In this document: piece by piece, positions 32,496 to 43,919 of the stretch
Numbering within the stretch: position 1 is the first letter of the stretch
Layout: every line of letters starts with the position of its first letter
Assembly: GCF_013368755.1 (NCBI RefSeq)
Contig: NC_049561.1
Location: forward strand, 5,828,001 to 5,892,000
From: Talaromyces rugulosus
Taxonomy: Eukaryota > Ascomycota > Eurotiomycetes > Eurotiales > Trichocomaceae
DNA length: 64,000 bases
Reading direction: 5' to 3'
Notes under the pieces: model-generated
What the model was told of the DNA's origin: nothing
Seen by the model: the letters and a program-made list of their open reading frames with translations, nothing else
Databases searched by the model: none
Program-made: the position numbers and the translations under genes

Positions 32496-34491
32496 ATGAG
32501 CAGAGTGGCAGAACTCCCTTCCAGAAGTCCCTTTTCCGCCACCGGTGACGCGGTCGGGAAGCAGCGACATCTTCCCCTCTTGAATCAACCTTTACGCTCA
32601 TCCGACTCTGATCGCGCCGACCGAATGGACGTCACACCGAGCGTGTCGGCCGCGCCGACTCAAAACAATCACGATGGCGAACCGACTATACACGTTCCAA
32701 ATGGATCATCGGATGGCGCAAATGCGAGCGGCTCCGGCCCTAGTCAGACTCTCGGAGCTGCCACCGCTGCACAGCAGCCCAAGGTGGTCCAGACTGCCTT
32801 TATTCACAAACTTTACAAGTACTTTTTTTTCACTCCTCTTCGTTTACTTGCGACCATGACACTAACGCTGTTGGCACAGTATGCTTGAAGATCAGAGCAT
32901 TCAGCATCTTATCTCTTGGTCTAACACGAATGAAAGCTTCGTTATGTCTCCAACGTCCGAGTTCTCTAAAGTTTTGGCGTACGTTTGATCGCAATCAAGG
33001 GCCGGATCTAGTCTAATCCTCATCTAGGCAATACTTCAAGCACACAAACATTTCATCTTTTGTGAGACAGTTGAATATGTACGGGTTCCACAAAGGTACG
33101 GAAAGATCACCCGACGATGTGCAATTTCTTGTCCGCTAACTCTCAAATTAGTAAGTGATGTATTCCATAATGGTTCGCCCGATTCGACACTATGGGAATT
33201 CAAGCATGGAAATGGCAACTTCAAAAGAGGGGACTTGGTCGGCCTGCGAGAGATTAAGCGACGCGCTTCACGACACACCCTCATCCATCGGGATTCCTTC
33301 TCTGGCAACAAGCCTGGCCCATCCCAACCCGGAACACCTGCCGAGCCAATCCATGATCCTGGCGATTTACGGATCATGAACATGGAGCATTCATTGTTCG
33401 ACATGCAAAACCGTATGGTGCGATGGGAGGAGAACCAGTTCATGTTGAGCTCTCGGTGTCAGGCCCTTGCAGAATGCCTTGTCAAGTGCCATCAGGTAGG
33501 ATCATCATCCCTGCTGAAGAAACAAGCACTGACATTATTAGTGGACAAACTCAATTTCGCAAGTCTTGGTTTCCATGACTCAGGACCACGACAGCGCCTT
33601 ATCTCGAGATGGTACGTTCATGCTTAGGGTCGCAAGCTGGAAATTTGCTAATAATAATGACTAGTTTCTAACATGCAACGGGAAATCGAACGGCAGCTGG
33701 ACTCGGTTCGTGCCTTGGAAACACCACACGAGAGTCTCCTTTCCAGTCGACAGCAGCCATTTTATGCCAACGTGATATCAGAAGCTGGCCCGCCTCTCTC
33801 CCCTCGTCAAATGCCTCAAGATGACAGCCGCCGCCCATCTCTTGCTGATGTCTCAAAGCCGAGCCCTATCAGGCCTCCAGTCCCTCAACATCTCGCCGTT
33901 TCGCCTCGCCGATACGGTTCTATTGGTGCTGGACATGGGTCTCCCGGCTATGGTAGACCCCCCCCTCCTCCTCCTCCACCACCTCAGCAACCTCCTATCT
34001 CTCACCCACTGTCTTCTGTGTCTTCTCCTCCGGAACCGAATCTGGCTCGCCGGCACACGTCGGCTGATATTCGCCAACATGGATGGCCACCAACCGGTAT
34101 CTCTCCTTTCGCCAACGCAGCGGGCAATTCATCAGGACCGTGGCCATCTTCCCCTCATCGTGCTCCCACTTCGAGCGAGCAGCAAGTCCGAGACGTCTTG
34201 GCGCAGTATGAAATCAGCGCATCCAAACGGCGTAACGATATATCCCGTCATGCAACTCCTCCCATGGGCTCGGATGCGATTCCGCCATCAGCATCATCCT
34301 CGCACTTGAATGTGGATAGTTCTTGGTCCGGCGGTGGCCCGAAATTTATTCGCAATGAATCATTACCTGCGACGCGCCGATCTAGCATGGCAAGCAATGT
34401 TCATTCTCTACTAAATCCTACCGACACGGCTGAGCGACCCGAGGAAGAGGACTCGGTGTCGGAAGACCGCAAAAGGAAGCGCCTTCAATAG
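32496..34491 (+). CDS. HSF-type transcription factor (Sfl1/Mga1-like)
   Basis: Six exons (32496-32818, 32880-32978, 33028-33095, 33152-33495, 33542-33611, 33665-34491) give 576 residues. The winged-helix HSF domain (about 97-195) is spread over four exons: FIHKLYNMLEDQSIQHLISW, then the recognition helix region ISSFVRQLNMYGFHKVSDVF and STLWEFKHGNGNFKRGDLVG. A coiled-coil segment follows (MEHSLFDMQNRMVRWEE). The C-terminal half is Pro/Ser-rich with a run of nine prolines (near 33958) and ends with a basic RKRKRLQ. The HSF domain binds arrays of nGAAn; Sfl1-type members in yeasts repress flocculation and hyphal genes. The role here is inferred from the family only. Intron 4 is 46 nt, among the shortest in the window. 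Confidence 0.92.
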
Positions 34492-35012
34492 TATGGCAGT
34501 TTCGTCTTGTACATCTCACATTTTTTCACTTGGAAATACTCTTTTTGGTTATCTGCATTGCCCGATTCGTTTTCTTGTCATTTTCTCAGTACCGCTGTCG
34601 ACGAATTTCATATTCCCTTTTATCGAGGCGATGCAAAACAATTAATCAACTTAATGAAAACAAAAAATGGGGGTTCGGTGTGTTGGTGAGTTCTAGCGTG
34701 TATATTATTTTTTCTTCCTGTTATTCCCATGTTAATGGGACGGTTTTTTGTCTTGCATATTCATCCTAGGGCTAAGGTCCGGGGTGTCGGAAATCTATTA
34801 TACCATCTATTGTTGTTTTTATCTTGATTGTTGTTTACCATACAATATAACCTATGTCATGTTCAAATTTGTTTGCGGCATGTTTATTTTGATATATACT
34901 TCTGTCTTGTACTGTGGGAAAATTGTATTCATTACCAGACTTACAGTCTATAAAAGAAAATACATTGAAAGGCGGGAATCCTGTGTCTTCTTTTTCTCTT
35001 CTAATTTTTATT
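34492..35012. other. Convergent 3' region, HSF-type gene / DUF3245 gene
   Basis: T-rich sequence on the plus strand between two stop codons, with TATA- and TGT-rich stretches. No gene is seen. Confidence 0.4.
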
Positions 35013-35784
35013 CTACTTTTTACGTTTCTTTTTTCGATCTGATAGTAGGTCATCAAGAAAACTCCCAGCTCCTTTTCGCTTGGAAGCTGCAGCAGTCTTT
35101 GGTTTTTTAGGCGCCGGCTGTGTATCTTCGTCTCCCTCGTTCTTTTCATTGGCAGGTAAAGAAGAGCTTTTGGCCTTGATCTTCTTGCTTTTACCGAGCG
35201 CAGACCGCCCTTCCTCTTCATCGTCATCGTCATTCTCCCCACCATCATTATTATTCGTCTTGTTGTGATTATTCAAATCGGACGATCCGGATCCGCCGCT
35301 TGCGCGATTCTTTGCTGCAGCGGCGACAGCGGCCTGTTTCTGCTCTTGTATTTTTTTGTAATTCCTCCCCAAAAGCGTCTGTCGCAATTTATCATCTGCG
35401 CTCAACTCGGTTTTGTTCCATAATTTATCGGCGGCGGTGCCTTGCTTGGGGATCGGGGCTCCTAGGCCGAGTCTGTACAGTAAAAAACTGCGTCAGCAAT
35501 CCCTTCTCATTTTCTTTTTCTTTTCTTCCAGAATTTTCCAGAAGCGCATAAACGTACCTCTCCGGCACAGGAGTAAACATTTCATCCTCCTGCCTCTGCA
35601 ATTCAGCCTGCTCAGCCTCGGTTATTTCGCCTTTTTGTTTCTCGTCTGCGGCTGGAGGAGGGAGCCATGATGCGACCAGGCGCTGGCTTCGTGCCAGAGC
35701 GACGTTGGCGCGGTTGAAGATTATATCTGCTTCATTGGTGCTATTATTGTTGGTATTTCGTTTTGATATGGTTGGTGTCGACAT
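35013..35784 (-). CDS. DUF3245 family protein
   Basis: Exons 35558-35784 and 35013-35472 give 228 residues. The conserved block NRANVALARSQRLVASWLPP is followed, across the intron, by LGLGAPIPKQGTAADKLWNK. These are the hallmark motifs of the DUF3245 family found across fungi. The C-terminal half is low complexity, with Asn/Asp/Glu-rich then Lys-rich stretches (ending in SFLDDLLSDRKKKRKK). The basic tail and acidic patch suggest a nuclear or nucleolar protein. No function is known to me. Confidence 0.85.
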
Positions 35785-36006
35785 TGTCGACGGTTTATTT
35801 TATGATGAAGAGGTGTGGTTTGAAATGGAGAAATTATTTGATATCTCGGAGTGAGCTTAAATGTCGGTCCCCGCTACTTGCCCTTTTGGGTTAGATTTAC
35901 ATGGGACACATGCTTAGGAAATCAAACAAGTCAACATTTATTTATTCGTTATCGCGTTAATTACTGTTAGTATAACTAATATACTGGGTATCAGGGTTGG
36001 CCACAC

Positions 36007-37218
36007 TCAAATCAAACTTTTAACTCCAGGACAGACATTCTCCTCAGCAAAGCTTTGATATCGCTGGACCACATCTGTCGAATCGAGCAGCCCGAGTCCG
36101 GCTTCTTCGCTGCTGCTATAGTGTGAGACGACGCCTTTGCCATCAATAATGGTGTGCTTCCTCAGCCAGGATGTTTCTGCTGATCTTTCGGAAATCAAAT
36201 CCATGTCTCCGCCTCTGATGCATGTGAACGCGCTCGAGACGGCGCTGGGCGGGTTTGTCCATGACGGGAATTTATATACTCCGAGGTTTCCCTGTGCGAG
36301 ATGGTAGAGGAACGAATAGTGCTGCTGTGCTTGGGTCACCCAGTTGAACCCCCCTGTAGGTGATGGTGGGTTGTTGTTGTTGTTGTTGTTGTTTCCAAAG
36401 TATTTGCGTATTCGATGCGGAAGAATAGACCATAGTAAACCATGTCCATTATTATTACTGCTGCTGGAGGACGTGCTCAGCAGCTGTGTCTGTCCCAGAT
36501 ATGGTTCCGGAAGGTATGGGACGATAACGCCGGAACGCTGGTGAAATTTGGCCACTGCTGACTGGTGAATAACATTGGCCGATACAATGAGCGAGTCTGG
36601 ATGCTGCATCTTTGTGTTCACCATGGTCGGTATCGTGTGATCCTCAATGTACACGATGTCGCCGTCAATATGAAGATACAGGTCGCGACTCGCATATTCT
36701 ATGTATTCTGGTGTACCGATAGAGTACAGATCGGAGCTGTTGGCTAGACTATGAAGCCACTCAAGATGGCTAGTCTCGGTGGTTTCGGGGATGAAAACGA
36801 CCTCGTCTATTATGCCGCCATTCTCGACGAGGTTTTTCTGTTCAAGCAAAGTAGGTTAGAATAAAATGCTTTCAAATAAATAGCACATACTAGGTCGACA
36901 AACCTGAAGATAGCAATTCAGAATTGCGGTACGCGCAGGGTTTCTATACCCCACGACGGTGAAGATTTTGACGTCCTTGGGTTTGTCGAAAAATGTCACG
37001 TTGTTTGTAGAAAACGCATGAAAGGGAATCGGTATGACGGGCCATAAAAATGGGTTCACCAGTAAGGCTAGATACGAGGCTTCGGTGTTGTAAAGCAAAA
37101 ATGTGCAGCCCATGGAAATGATGGTCGCGATGAACAATATTAACAACAACACACTTCGCAAGCCCCGAGGGGCCACCGCCTGGTTGATATTTGCCTCGAG
37201 ATTTTCGGGAGATCCCAT
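36007..37218 (-). CDS. Glycosyltransferase-like type II membrane protein
   Basis: Exons 36904-37218 and 36007-36837 give 381 residues. A cytosolic start of about 20 residues precedes one membrane helix (SVLLLILFIATIISMGCTFLL), the layout of Golgi enzymes. The block VKIFTVVGYRNPARTAILNC and the motif RDLYLHIDGDIVYIED, with Asp163-Gly-Asp165, resemble the nucleotide-sugar/metal-binding DxD of glycosyltransferases. I cannot name the family. The middle has Ser5-Asn3 and Asn8 runs (codons at 36369-36392), with a spacer whose length probably varies between strains. Start ATG at 37216-37218. The gene is divergent from the Cqd1-type gene. Confidence 0.75.
36369..36392 (+). repeat. (GTT)8 microsatellite coding for an Asn8 run
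   Basis: Eight perfect GTT units on the plus strand read as AAC (Asn) codons on the minus strand within the glycosyltransferase-like gene. Confidence 0.9.
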
Positions 37219-37866
37219 GGTGATTTCAAATGAACATCAAAATACTTCTATATCCAGGAGCTGGTCTTATTAGCGACTTGAAGCAAGGATTTCGCCTATT
37301 AGAACATGAGCACATCAAGTGCTCAACACGTTACTTTTCCCAAGCCACTTGCTTGCAAGACACGCGCAAGAAGACATGGAAGCAGGAAAGGTTAAATAAA
37401 GCAAGAAATGTGCAGAGGGAAAAGCAAACTCAGTGCGTTGAAAAGTATTTATAATGTCTCCGGACTTGCCGGAGCCAGGCACCTGACCGGAAACGGTGCT
37501 ATGAAAACATCCACAAGGCCATTGTCCACTTCGCACGCTTTGGGGATAGTCTATGGAAGTGGCATGGGCTTTCTATACATATTACTAAACCGTCAGAGCC
37601 GAAAATTCCTGAACGACCGCGAAGGAGAAAGCTGTGCGTGCTTGCTGGTCTTGGTACATGTAGATCCGTGTATCCGTCGCGCGGCCGCAAAATGACGTAG
37701 CATGCCGGGTTCCCGCACGTGCAAAGCTCTCCCGATGGGCCGATGGATCCCGCCATCAACACTCGCCCAGCAGACAGCGAGCGAGCCATCGTTATTTGTC
37801 TGGATATAGGCCATGCTCTTGATCTCCTCTATGGCCTCGCTGTCACACCGAGAAATCCTCTAGACC
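37219..37866. promoter_or_regulatory. Divergent promoter region, glycosyltransferase-like / Cqd1-type
   Basis: A 648-bp gap. A TGACGT core (37693-37698) and a GCACGTGC site (37715-37722) lie about 150-170 bp upstream of the kinase-like gene. No extra gene is seen. Confidence 0.45.
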
Positions 37867-40066
37867 ATGAGAGCGGGGCTTTTCTTCGGCCGTCTCTGCA
37901 TTCGGCGCGGAGCAGCTCGACTCTCGACGACACCTTCGCCGCTGCGATTCCACCGCCTCTCGCATATCAATCACCCTCAAGCTCGAAATAACCAGTCAAA
38001 GGGATGGGCTCAGTTTCGGAGAAATGGCCCCGTGCTGGGCACAGTGTTGTTTGCAGCTGCATTGACTCCCGGCGCGTTCATGGAGCTTGCCGAGAAAAAT
38101 AGCGAGAACAAGACTGGAGAAATGCAGATGCTAGAGGCATCGCGGGAGGAGATACAAAAGACAGTTTCGGAGAATGTGCATGGCGTCTCGCGAGTTGGCC
38201 AAGAAGTATATGTTTTCTTATACTGCTACGTCTATGAGCCTGTTGCAACGGGAATCCGTTTCTTGCATTTAGCCGTCATTTTTCTGCCTGTGATACTGAC
38301 TGTGCCTGTGATATGGATTGGCAGGCGCAATCTCGAACGAAACAATGAACGCTTAGGAACGTTATGGTGGATTGACTTTCTAGTGAGATCCATGGAGCGT
38401 GCCGGTCCAGCTTTTATCAAGGTGCGATAAATAACCTCATCCCCAGGCCACGCTCTTCACTAACTTGAGTCACTTTCCAGCTCGGACAATGGGCCGCGTC
38501 GCGAACAGACATCTTTCCACCTGAATTATGTGCTCGAATGTCCTCTCTTCATTCGAACGCACCCGCACATTCTCTCCACGCTACCAAAAGCACATTGACC
38601 AATGCCTTCAATGGACTAGCATTCGAGGATATCTTTGAAGAGTTCGAAGAAGAACCGCTTGGAGTTGGGGCTATTGCGCAAGTCTACAAGGCTAAGCTAA
38701 AGCCAAACCTAGCTGCACAGCACGACAGAGACCTGCGAGACATGCCACATGATTTGGCTGCTCGAGTGCGGAAGAATGTGGACGTGCTGGTTAAAAGCTC
38801 GCCTCAGCGAGTGCCTTCAAACCACGTTGCGATCAAGGTGCTTCACCCCCGAGTGGAGCGGATTGTTCGTAGAGATCTCTGCATCATGAACTTCTTTGCC
38901 CAGTTCATCAACATATTCCCCAACATGGAATGGCTATCTTTACCTGGGGAGGTGCAGCAATTTGGCGAGATGATGAAACTGCAACTTGATTTGCGAATTG
39001 AAGCGACCAACCTGGCAATATTCAGAGAACATTTCATGGCCCGGACGACCGCCTGGTTCCCGTATCCCTACCAAGAATACACGACGAGAGAGGTTCTCGT
39101 AGAGGAATTTGCGCAGGGCATTCCCCTCTCGGTCTTCCTCAATCAAGGCGGAGGCGTTTATCAAGAAGAGATTGCAGACGAGGGCCTGGATGCCTTCCTC
39201 CACATGCTGCTGATCGATAACTTTGTACATGCCGATCTGCATCCTGGGAACATCATGGTCCGGTTTTACAAGCCTAGCCAACTCGACCTCTCTCTACGAG
39301 TACCCAACCGTGCCGTCGAAGAAACCTCTCCTGATGAAGCAGACGTTATGGAAGAAGTGCTACGTCGCCTCCGACCTCATACAGAAGACTCCCAAGCATG
39401 GTCGACAGCCCTGGCTCGGCTGGAGTCCGAGGGGTACCGACCTCAGCTTCTATTCATTGACACCGGCCTCGTCACTCAACTCAACGACGTAAACAGACGC
39501 AACTTCCTGGATCTCTTCCGTGCTGTTGCCGAGTTTGACGGATACAAAGCAGGCCACCTAATGGTTGAACGGTGTCGACAGCCAGACGCAGTGATCGACC
39601 CGGAAATATTCGCACTGAAAATGCAGCATCTCGTACTCGGCGTCAAATCACGAACATTTGCGCTGGGCAACATCAAAATTGGTGACATACTCTCCCAAGT
39701 TCTCCAGATGGTGCGTGAGCATCACGTCCGACTAGAAGGCGATTTTGTCAACGTAGTTATTTCGATTCTGCTCCTAGAAGGGATTGGGAGGAGTCTAGAT
39801 CGAAATCTTGATCTATTCAAGAGGTATACACCTTGGGATTTTTATTTTGCTTTTGTGGAGAAATTTCTCTGATACAAAATCTTTGCAGTGCCCTACCAAT
39901 TCTGCGACAACTCGGATCAGGTTCTACCTTTTTACAGTCGGTTCGACATGGTGATACCTCGATGCTTCGTGTCTGGGTTGGCCTTGAGGCACGCACTTTC
40001 TTGCAGGCTAGTGTGGAAAGCGTCGAGATGTGCGTCAAGTATGATATGCTGGCGCCGAATATTTAG
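37867..40066 (+). CDS. cqd1: ABC1/UbiB-family atypical kinase, ADCK2/Cqd1 type, mitochondrial
   Basis: Exons 37867-38421, 38481-39823 and 39889-40066 give 691 residues. The Arg-rich N-terminus (MRAGLFFGRLCIRRGAARLS) looks like a mitochondrial presequence, and a hydrophobic segment follows near 125-145 (LHLAVIFLPVILTVPVIWI). The family KxGQ motif sits at the exon junction (Lys185-Leu-Gly-Gln188), in KLGQWAASRTDIFP as in ADCK2. Then come PLGVGAIAQVYKA, the catalytic-type HADLHPGN loop and FIDTGLV in place of DFG. An acidic insert of about 50 residues separates these last two. Family knowledge: yeast Cqd1 sits in the mitochondrial inner membrane and affects coenzyme Q distribution and membrane contacts. 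The choice of ADCK2/Cqd1 over other UbiB members rests on the QWAxxR motif. Confidence 0.86.
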
Positions 40067-40437
40067 ATACTTGTAGATTATTATATATGTATATACACCC
40101 CCTCTCTCTCTCTGTGTTCTAGAGCTACACAACACTAACATAATTGTGCTTGTCTCAGTTTACCCACTAATGAATTTGAACGTACAGAGAGCGGTATTGA
40201 TAGAGAACGGCAGTTCCAACCAACACATCCAATTAAAAGCTATAATACAACATGAAAGATAATACAAAGTAGTCGATATAGACATAAAATCATCAATTAG
40301 TAGTACAAGTACGCCGGAGACCTGACAATGCATCTGTACCCAAAAACAAACACCCCTTCAAACCGAGCAGAAGGGTGTTATTGAGAGCGGAGAAAATATT
40401 AATTACCTTGAAAAAATTGGCAAGTAAGAAGAAGAAA
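40067..40437. other. Convergent 3' region, Cqd1-type / cyc3
   Basis: An AT-rich gap with a (CT) run near 40100-40114 and TATATA-rich sequence just after the Cqd1-type stop. No gene is seen. Confidence 0.4.
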
Positions 40438-41556
40438 TTATCTTGCAGTGTCTCGGACTGCTCCACCGCTGGCTTTCCACCAAACGTCGCCGCCCCATCT
40501 CATTAGTCGTTCAACGGCAGCGGTAGGAGTGTCGACGGCTGGGCGAATATCCAGGAAAAACACGGGCTCACCAGTAGGTTCCGGGGGCGCCGAATAGTAG
40601 TCGATCACATAGCGAACTTCTTTCTCCCCAGAAGGAGTCTGGCGCGAAACGTACCAGTCGTGTCGGTCAAAAGGGGGCTCAGTTCTATAGATCGGAATTA
40701 GTCGGTTACTTCAACCTTTTTCCAACCTTTTGTTTTGTTTCAGATAGTAGATATACATACCCATACTTCTCGGGATATAGCCATCCCAAAGCTTGTAGGA
40801 CCCTGGCCTTGGGACTCAGGTCCCGAGGACGACCCTGGAATCTAATAAGACTCGGCTGTTCCTCGTCCGAAGTCAATCGCTCTCTGGCCAGCTCCGTGGA
40901 AAGATTCTCATTCCCATGACGGCATCTGTCCCAGCCGCTCTTCAATCCCTTGGCAAAAATCTGCTCCCACTCGACGATTTCCGTCCATGCGCCCTCGTTC
41001 AAGAAGTTGTGCACGGCAACCATCGATTCCACAGCATCTTGCGGGGTGTCCGTATATCCCTTTCGAAGCATGGCATTGTACATTTGTTGTGGAGATGGGT
41101 ATTCCCAGTTCCCATCTGCGCCGTCGGCACGCGGAATTGACGAGATCTCTCGCTCAACGGGTAGATCGACCGTTTGATTTGCTGCGCGCTCTTGGGAAAT
41201 GAACGAAAACATGTAGTTTAGCGGGTTCATCTTGGATGCGCCGCTTGAAGAAGGGGACGAAGAAGAGTCCCCGGCAGGAGTTGTGGCATGTTCTGAGGAG
41301 AATGTGTTTGATAGAGCGTTGAAAGGCGAGTTTGATGATTTCTTGACAGGGCAGCCGGACTCGTTGGAAGGTGGCGCGGGACGCGGGGCCGCAGACTCAT
41401 GCATTGGGCAGCCAGGCTATTGAAAAACTTTGAGTTAGAAGAAAGCAGGTTTCGAACAGTAGATGAGATTAGACTCACTGGAGGTGTGAGAGGAGCAGCC
41501 GCCTTGGGTGCAGGCGCAACGGCCGGCCGCTGCGAATCCGCCCAGAACCATCCCAT
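40438..41556 (-). CDS. cyc3: Cytochrome c heme lyase (holocytochrome c synthase)
   Basis: Exons 41479-41556, 40761-41416 and 40438-40684 give 326 residues. The start [11 protein letters not shown] matches yeast Cyc3 (MGWFWADQ). Two heme-regulatory Cys-Pro motifs follow (GCPMHES and GCPVKKS). The core [18 protein letters not shown] and [20 protein letters not shown] is the heme-lyase signature containing the conserved His. After the last intron come [22 protein letters not shown] and FLDIRPAVD, as in the family. Role: covalent attachment of heme to apocytochrome c in the mitochondrial intermembrane space. The MGWFWAD start supports Cyc3 rather than the cytochrome c1 lyase Cyt2. Confidence 0.95.
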
Positions 41557-41960
41557 TGTGATTGGCAGAATTAGATATAGACGAGCTCAAAGGTTTATAA
41601 ACGTGCTTGTCGACGCAAGGAATGCGATCAGAGTTGACGCGCTGAATGGGAATGTTGAAAGTCTGACAATGAGGTTTTTATTTTTTTTCCCGTCTCCTTG
41701 AACAGGTGACATAATACGACTCTCTCGGCCCGAAATGGAAACGTGGTGGGTCCGGGCGCGATGACCAATACGGTTAGTTGCATAACTAATGCCCGAGATT
41801 CCCGATGCTCCACCTTCGCGTGTTGCCTCTTGATCTATATTGTCATCTACCCTATAGAAATAGTAGTACTTGTTTAATGTATATTCACGAAATGTACAAC
41901 ATATTCAAAATTTTTGTCAAATATATAATAAATAGGGTTTACTGACTGACAATTCCATGT
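41557..41960. other. Intergenic region between cyc3 start and Fungal_trans_2 gene stop
   Basis: 404 bp upstream of cyc3 on the minus strand. The cyc3-proximal half should hold its promoter; the distal half is AT-rich 3' sequence. I see no specific site to name. Confidence 0.35.
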
Positions 41961-43919
41961 TCAAACTGAATTTGCACAGGCTCTCTCCCATGTGCACCTC
42001 CATGCTGCCTCATGAACCCGCGGAATGTAAATGTATTGTTGCAGGACGTCCACCACGTCCTCCCATTTTTTCCATTTTCGCAGTTTAGATATACGGCCCA
42101 GATAGCCAATAAACCATGCATGATCTAGCTGTTCCAAAGAGCCCTGGGCGCCAATGAACAATACCCAAGAAAGCAAGTCTAGATCAGCTGAGGGAAGATG
42201 AAATGAAGCGTACAGGCTCGCAAATGTGCATATTTCCTTCTTCATGAATCTCGTAAGCGACCGTCCCATACCTGCGGCCGGGTGTGTGACAATGATAATG
42301 GAGTTGAGAAGACATATACATCCCATTCGTATCATTGCCTCCTTAGGATTGAGACTTTCTGCGTGCGAGTTCGTGTGTTCGGTGGCTGCTGCTGTATCTG
42401 ATGGATAGCTGAGAAGGTCATGCTCGATTTCGCTCATGAATAGATACAGCAGATATAGATGGCCTGCAGTGCCGTCCTTCTCCGACTGCGTTTTATTTTG
42501 TTCCTGAATGTAAGTCTGAAATAGCAAGGCGTCTCGTAATCTCCCGATTATGTCCATCAGAGGCCCACTAAGACTCTGTGCATGCTCATAATAAAAGGAC
42601 GAACAAAGATCAATCAATTGTGACGAGGGTAAAGGACGAATTTGTTGCATAACTTCTGCAGATAATGATGTTGGTTTCCATGGTAGGGGAAACATCGGCT
42701 TTGCCATAGAACAAGTTGCTGATTTGAGATCGCTCCTTGATTTCCAGCAAGTCAGATGGCATACAAGATATGTGAATGTGAAGGGCTCTTACCATATTAT
42801 AGCATGGGCGAGGCCAGAATCTCGAAGCACCTGGCTTGCAATCCCCCCACATAGCTCTACCATTTGCTTGAGGCCAGTCAAATGTATCTGTGCCTCCTGG
42901 TAAAAGCCTAATATTAACTACATACAATTAGAACGAGACAAATATCATATAAATGTTTGGATCGACCACTAACCGAGCTCGTTATCAAATGGATAACAGT
43001 CTGAATTGCAAAATGATCGAGGGTTTGGGACGGATCTCTCAATTTTTCGTTCAAGACTTGTAAGCATTTCTCCTTCACGACACAGTAGTTCGAATCGAAA
43101 ATGACTTGATAATTGTTCGGCGATGGCGTGACGATACCCAAACTCTGGCTATTCACAGCGCCTTTGTGGGCAGCAGCAACGGTCATTAAGCCATAGAATT
43201 CGCCGGTGTCAGCCAGAGAGTCTCTCACTGACGTATGCAGGGTGGCATGTGTATCGCGGAAAGAAATCGTCTCAGTAGGAAAGGTCATTGGGATGAACAC
43301 CGACACATCTGATTGAGCACGGAATAGTTTGTAAGTGCCTTCCACAATAGCAGTTTTCCACATAAATCGAAACACGCACAAATGTTACACATGACACAGG
43401 GAGATAAAGATAGAAAAGCAGCCAGGGTAGCTGTCCTCGAGGGATGTGTTGGGCTTTTTTTCTTTTTTGAATAGCACTTGAGAACATTCACCTACAGTAG
43501 TGGAGGAGCGCATTCATCAAGGATGGCAGCTCGGAAACCCTAGGCAGGGTGTCAAACGGGTCCAAGTACCGAGCCTTTTGCAGATTCAGATCTGCTGCGA
43601 GTATATATTCAACCGAATGAGGAGGCCGTGGTTTGACGAGACGAAGGCTCTGTTTAAAGTGCGAAACCGGCGAGTCTATTGTGAGGTCTTTCCCAACACA
43701 GGCCGTGGGATTTGATATTTTCGACAACTGCGACTCGTTGGACTCACGCCTCGAGGCCCTTTTGTGCCCGGCAAGCCGTTCACGAAGACGGACATGGCGC
43801 ATGACATGCGACCTGATAGCCTTTCTCGCATTGATATTCCTGATGCGCTTGGATGGCAAATCATCGTCATGGTCTATGAAGGTGAAGAAATGATGCGTGG
43901 AGTGCTTGGATTGTATCAT
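41961..43919 (-). CDS. Fungal-specific transcription factor domain (Fungal_trans_2) protein without zinc cluster
   Basis: Exons 43496-43919, 42974-43308, 42793-42917 and 41961-42735 give 552 residues. The opening FFTFIDHDDDLP, a basic RKAIRSHVMRHVRLRER segment and DPFDTLPRVSELPSLMNALL joined to HYYVSVFIPMTFP are typical of this group. So are the later AQIHLTGLKQMVELCGGIAS and WSDLKSATCSMAKPMFPLPW blocks. There is no Zn2Cys6 cluster, so DNA binding would have to come through the basic part or partners. Intron 1 is 187 nt, long for this window. The last acceptor was chosen because it alone restores WSDLKSA. An in-frame acceptor-like TAG just before the ATG (43926-43928) leaves room for a further upstream exon that I did not find. 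Confidence 0.75.
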
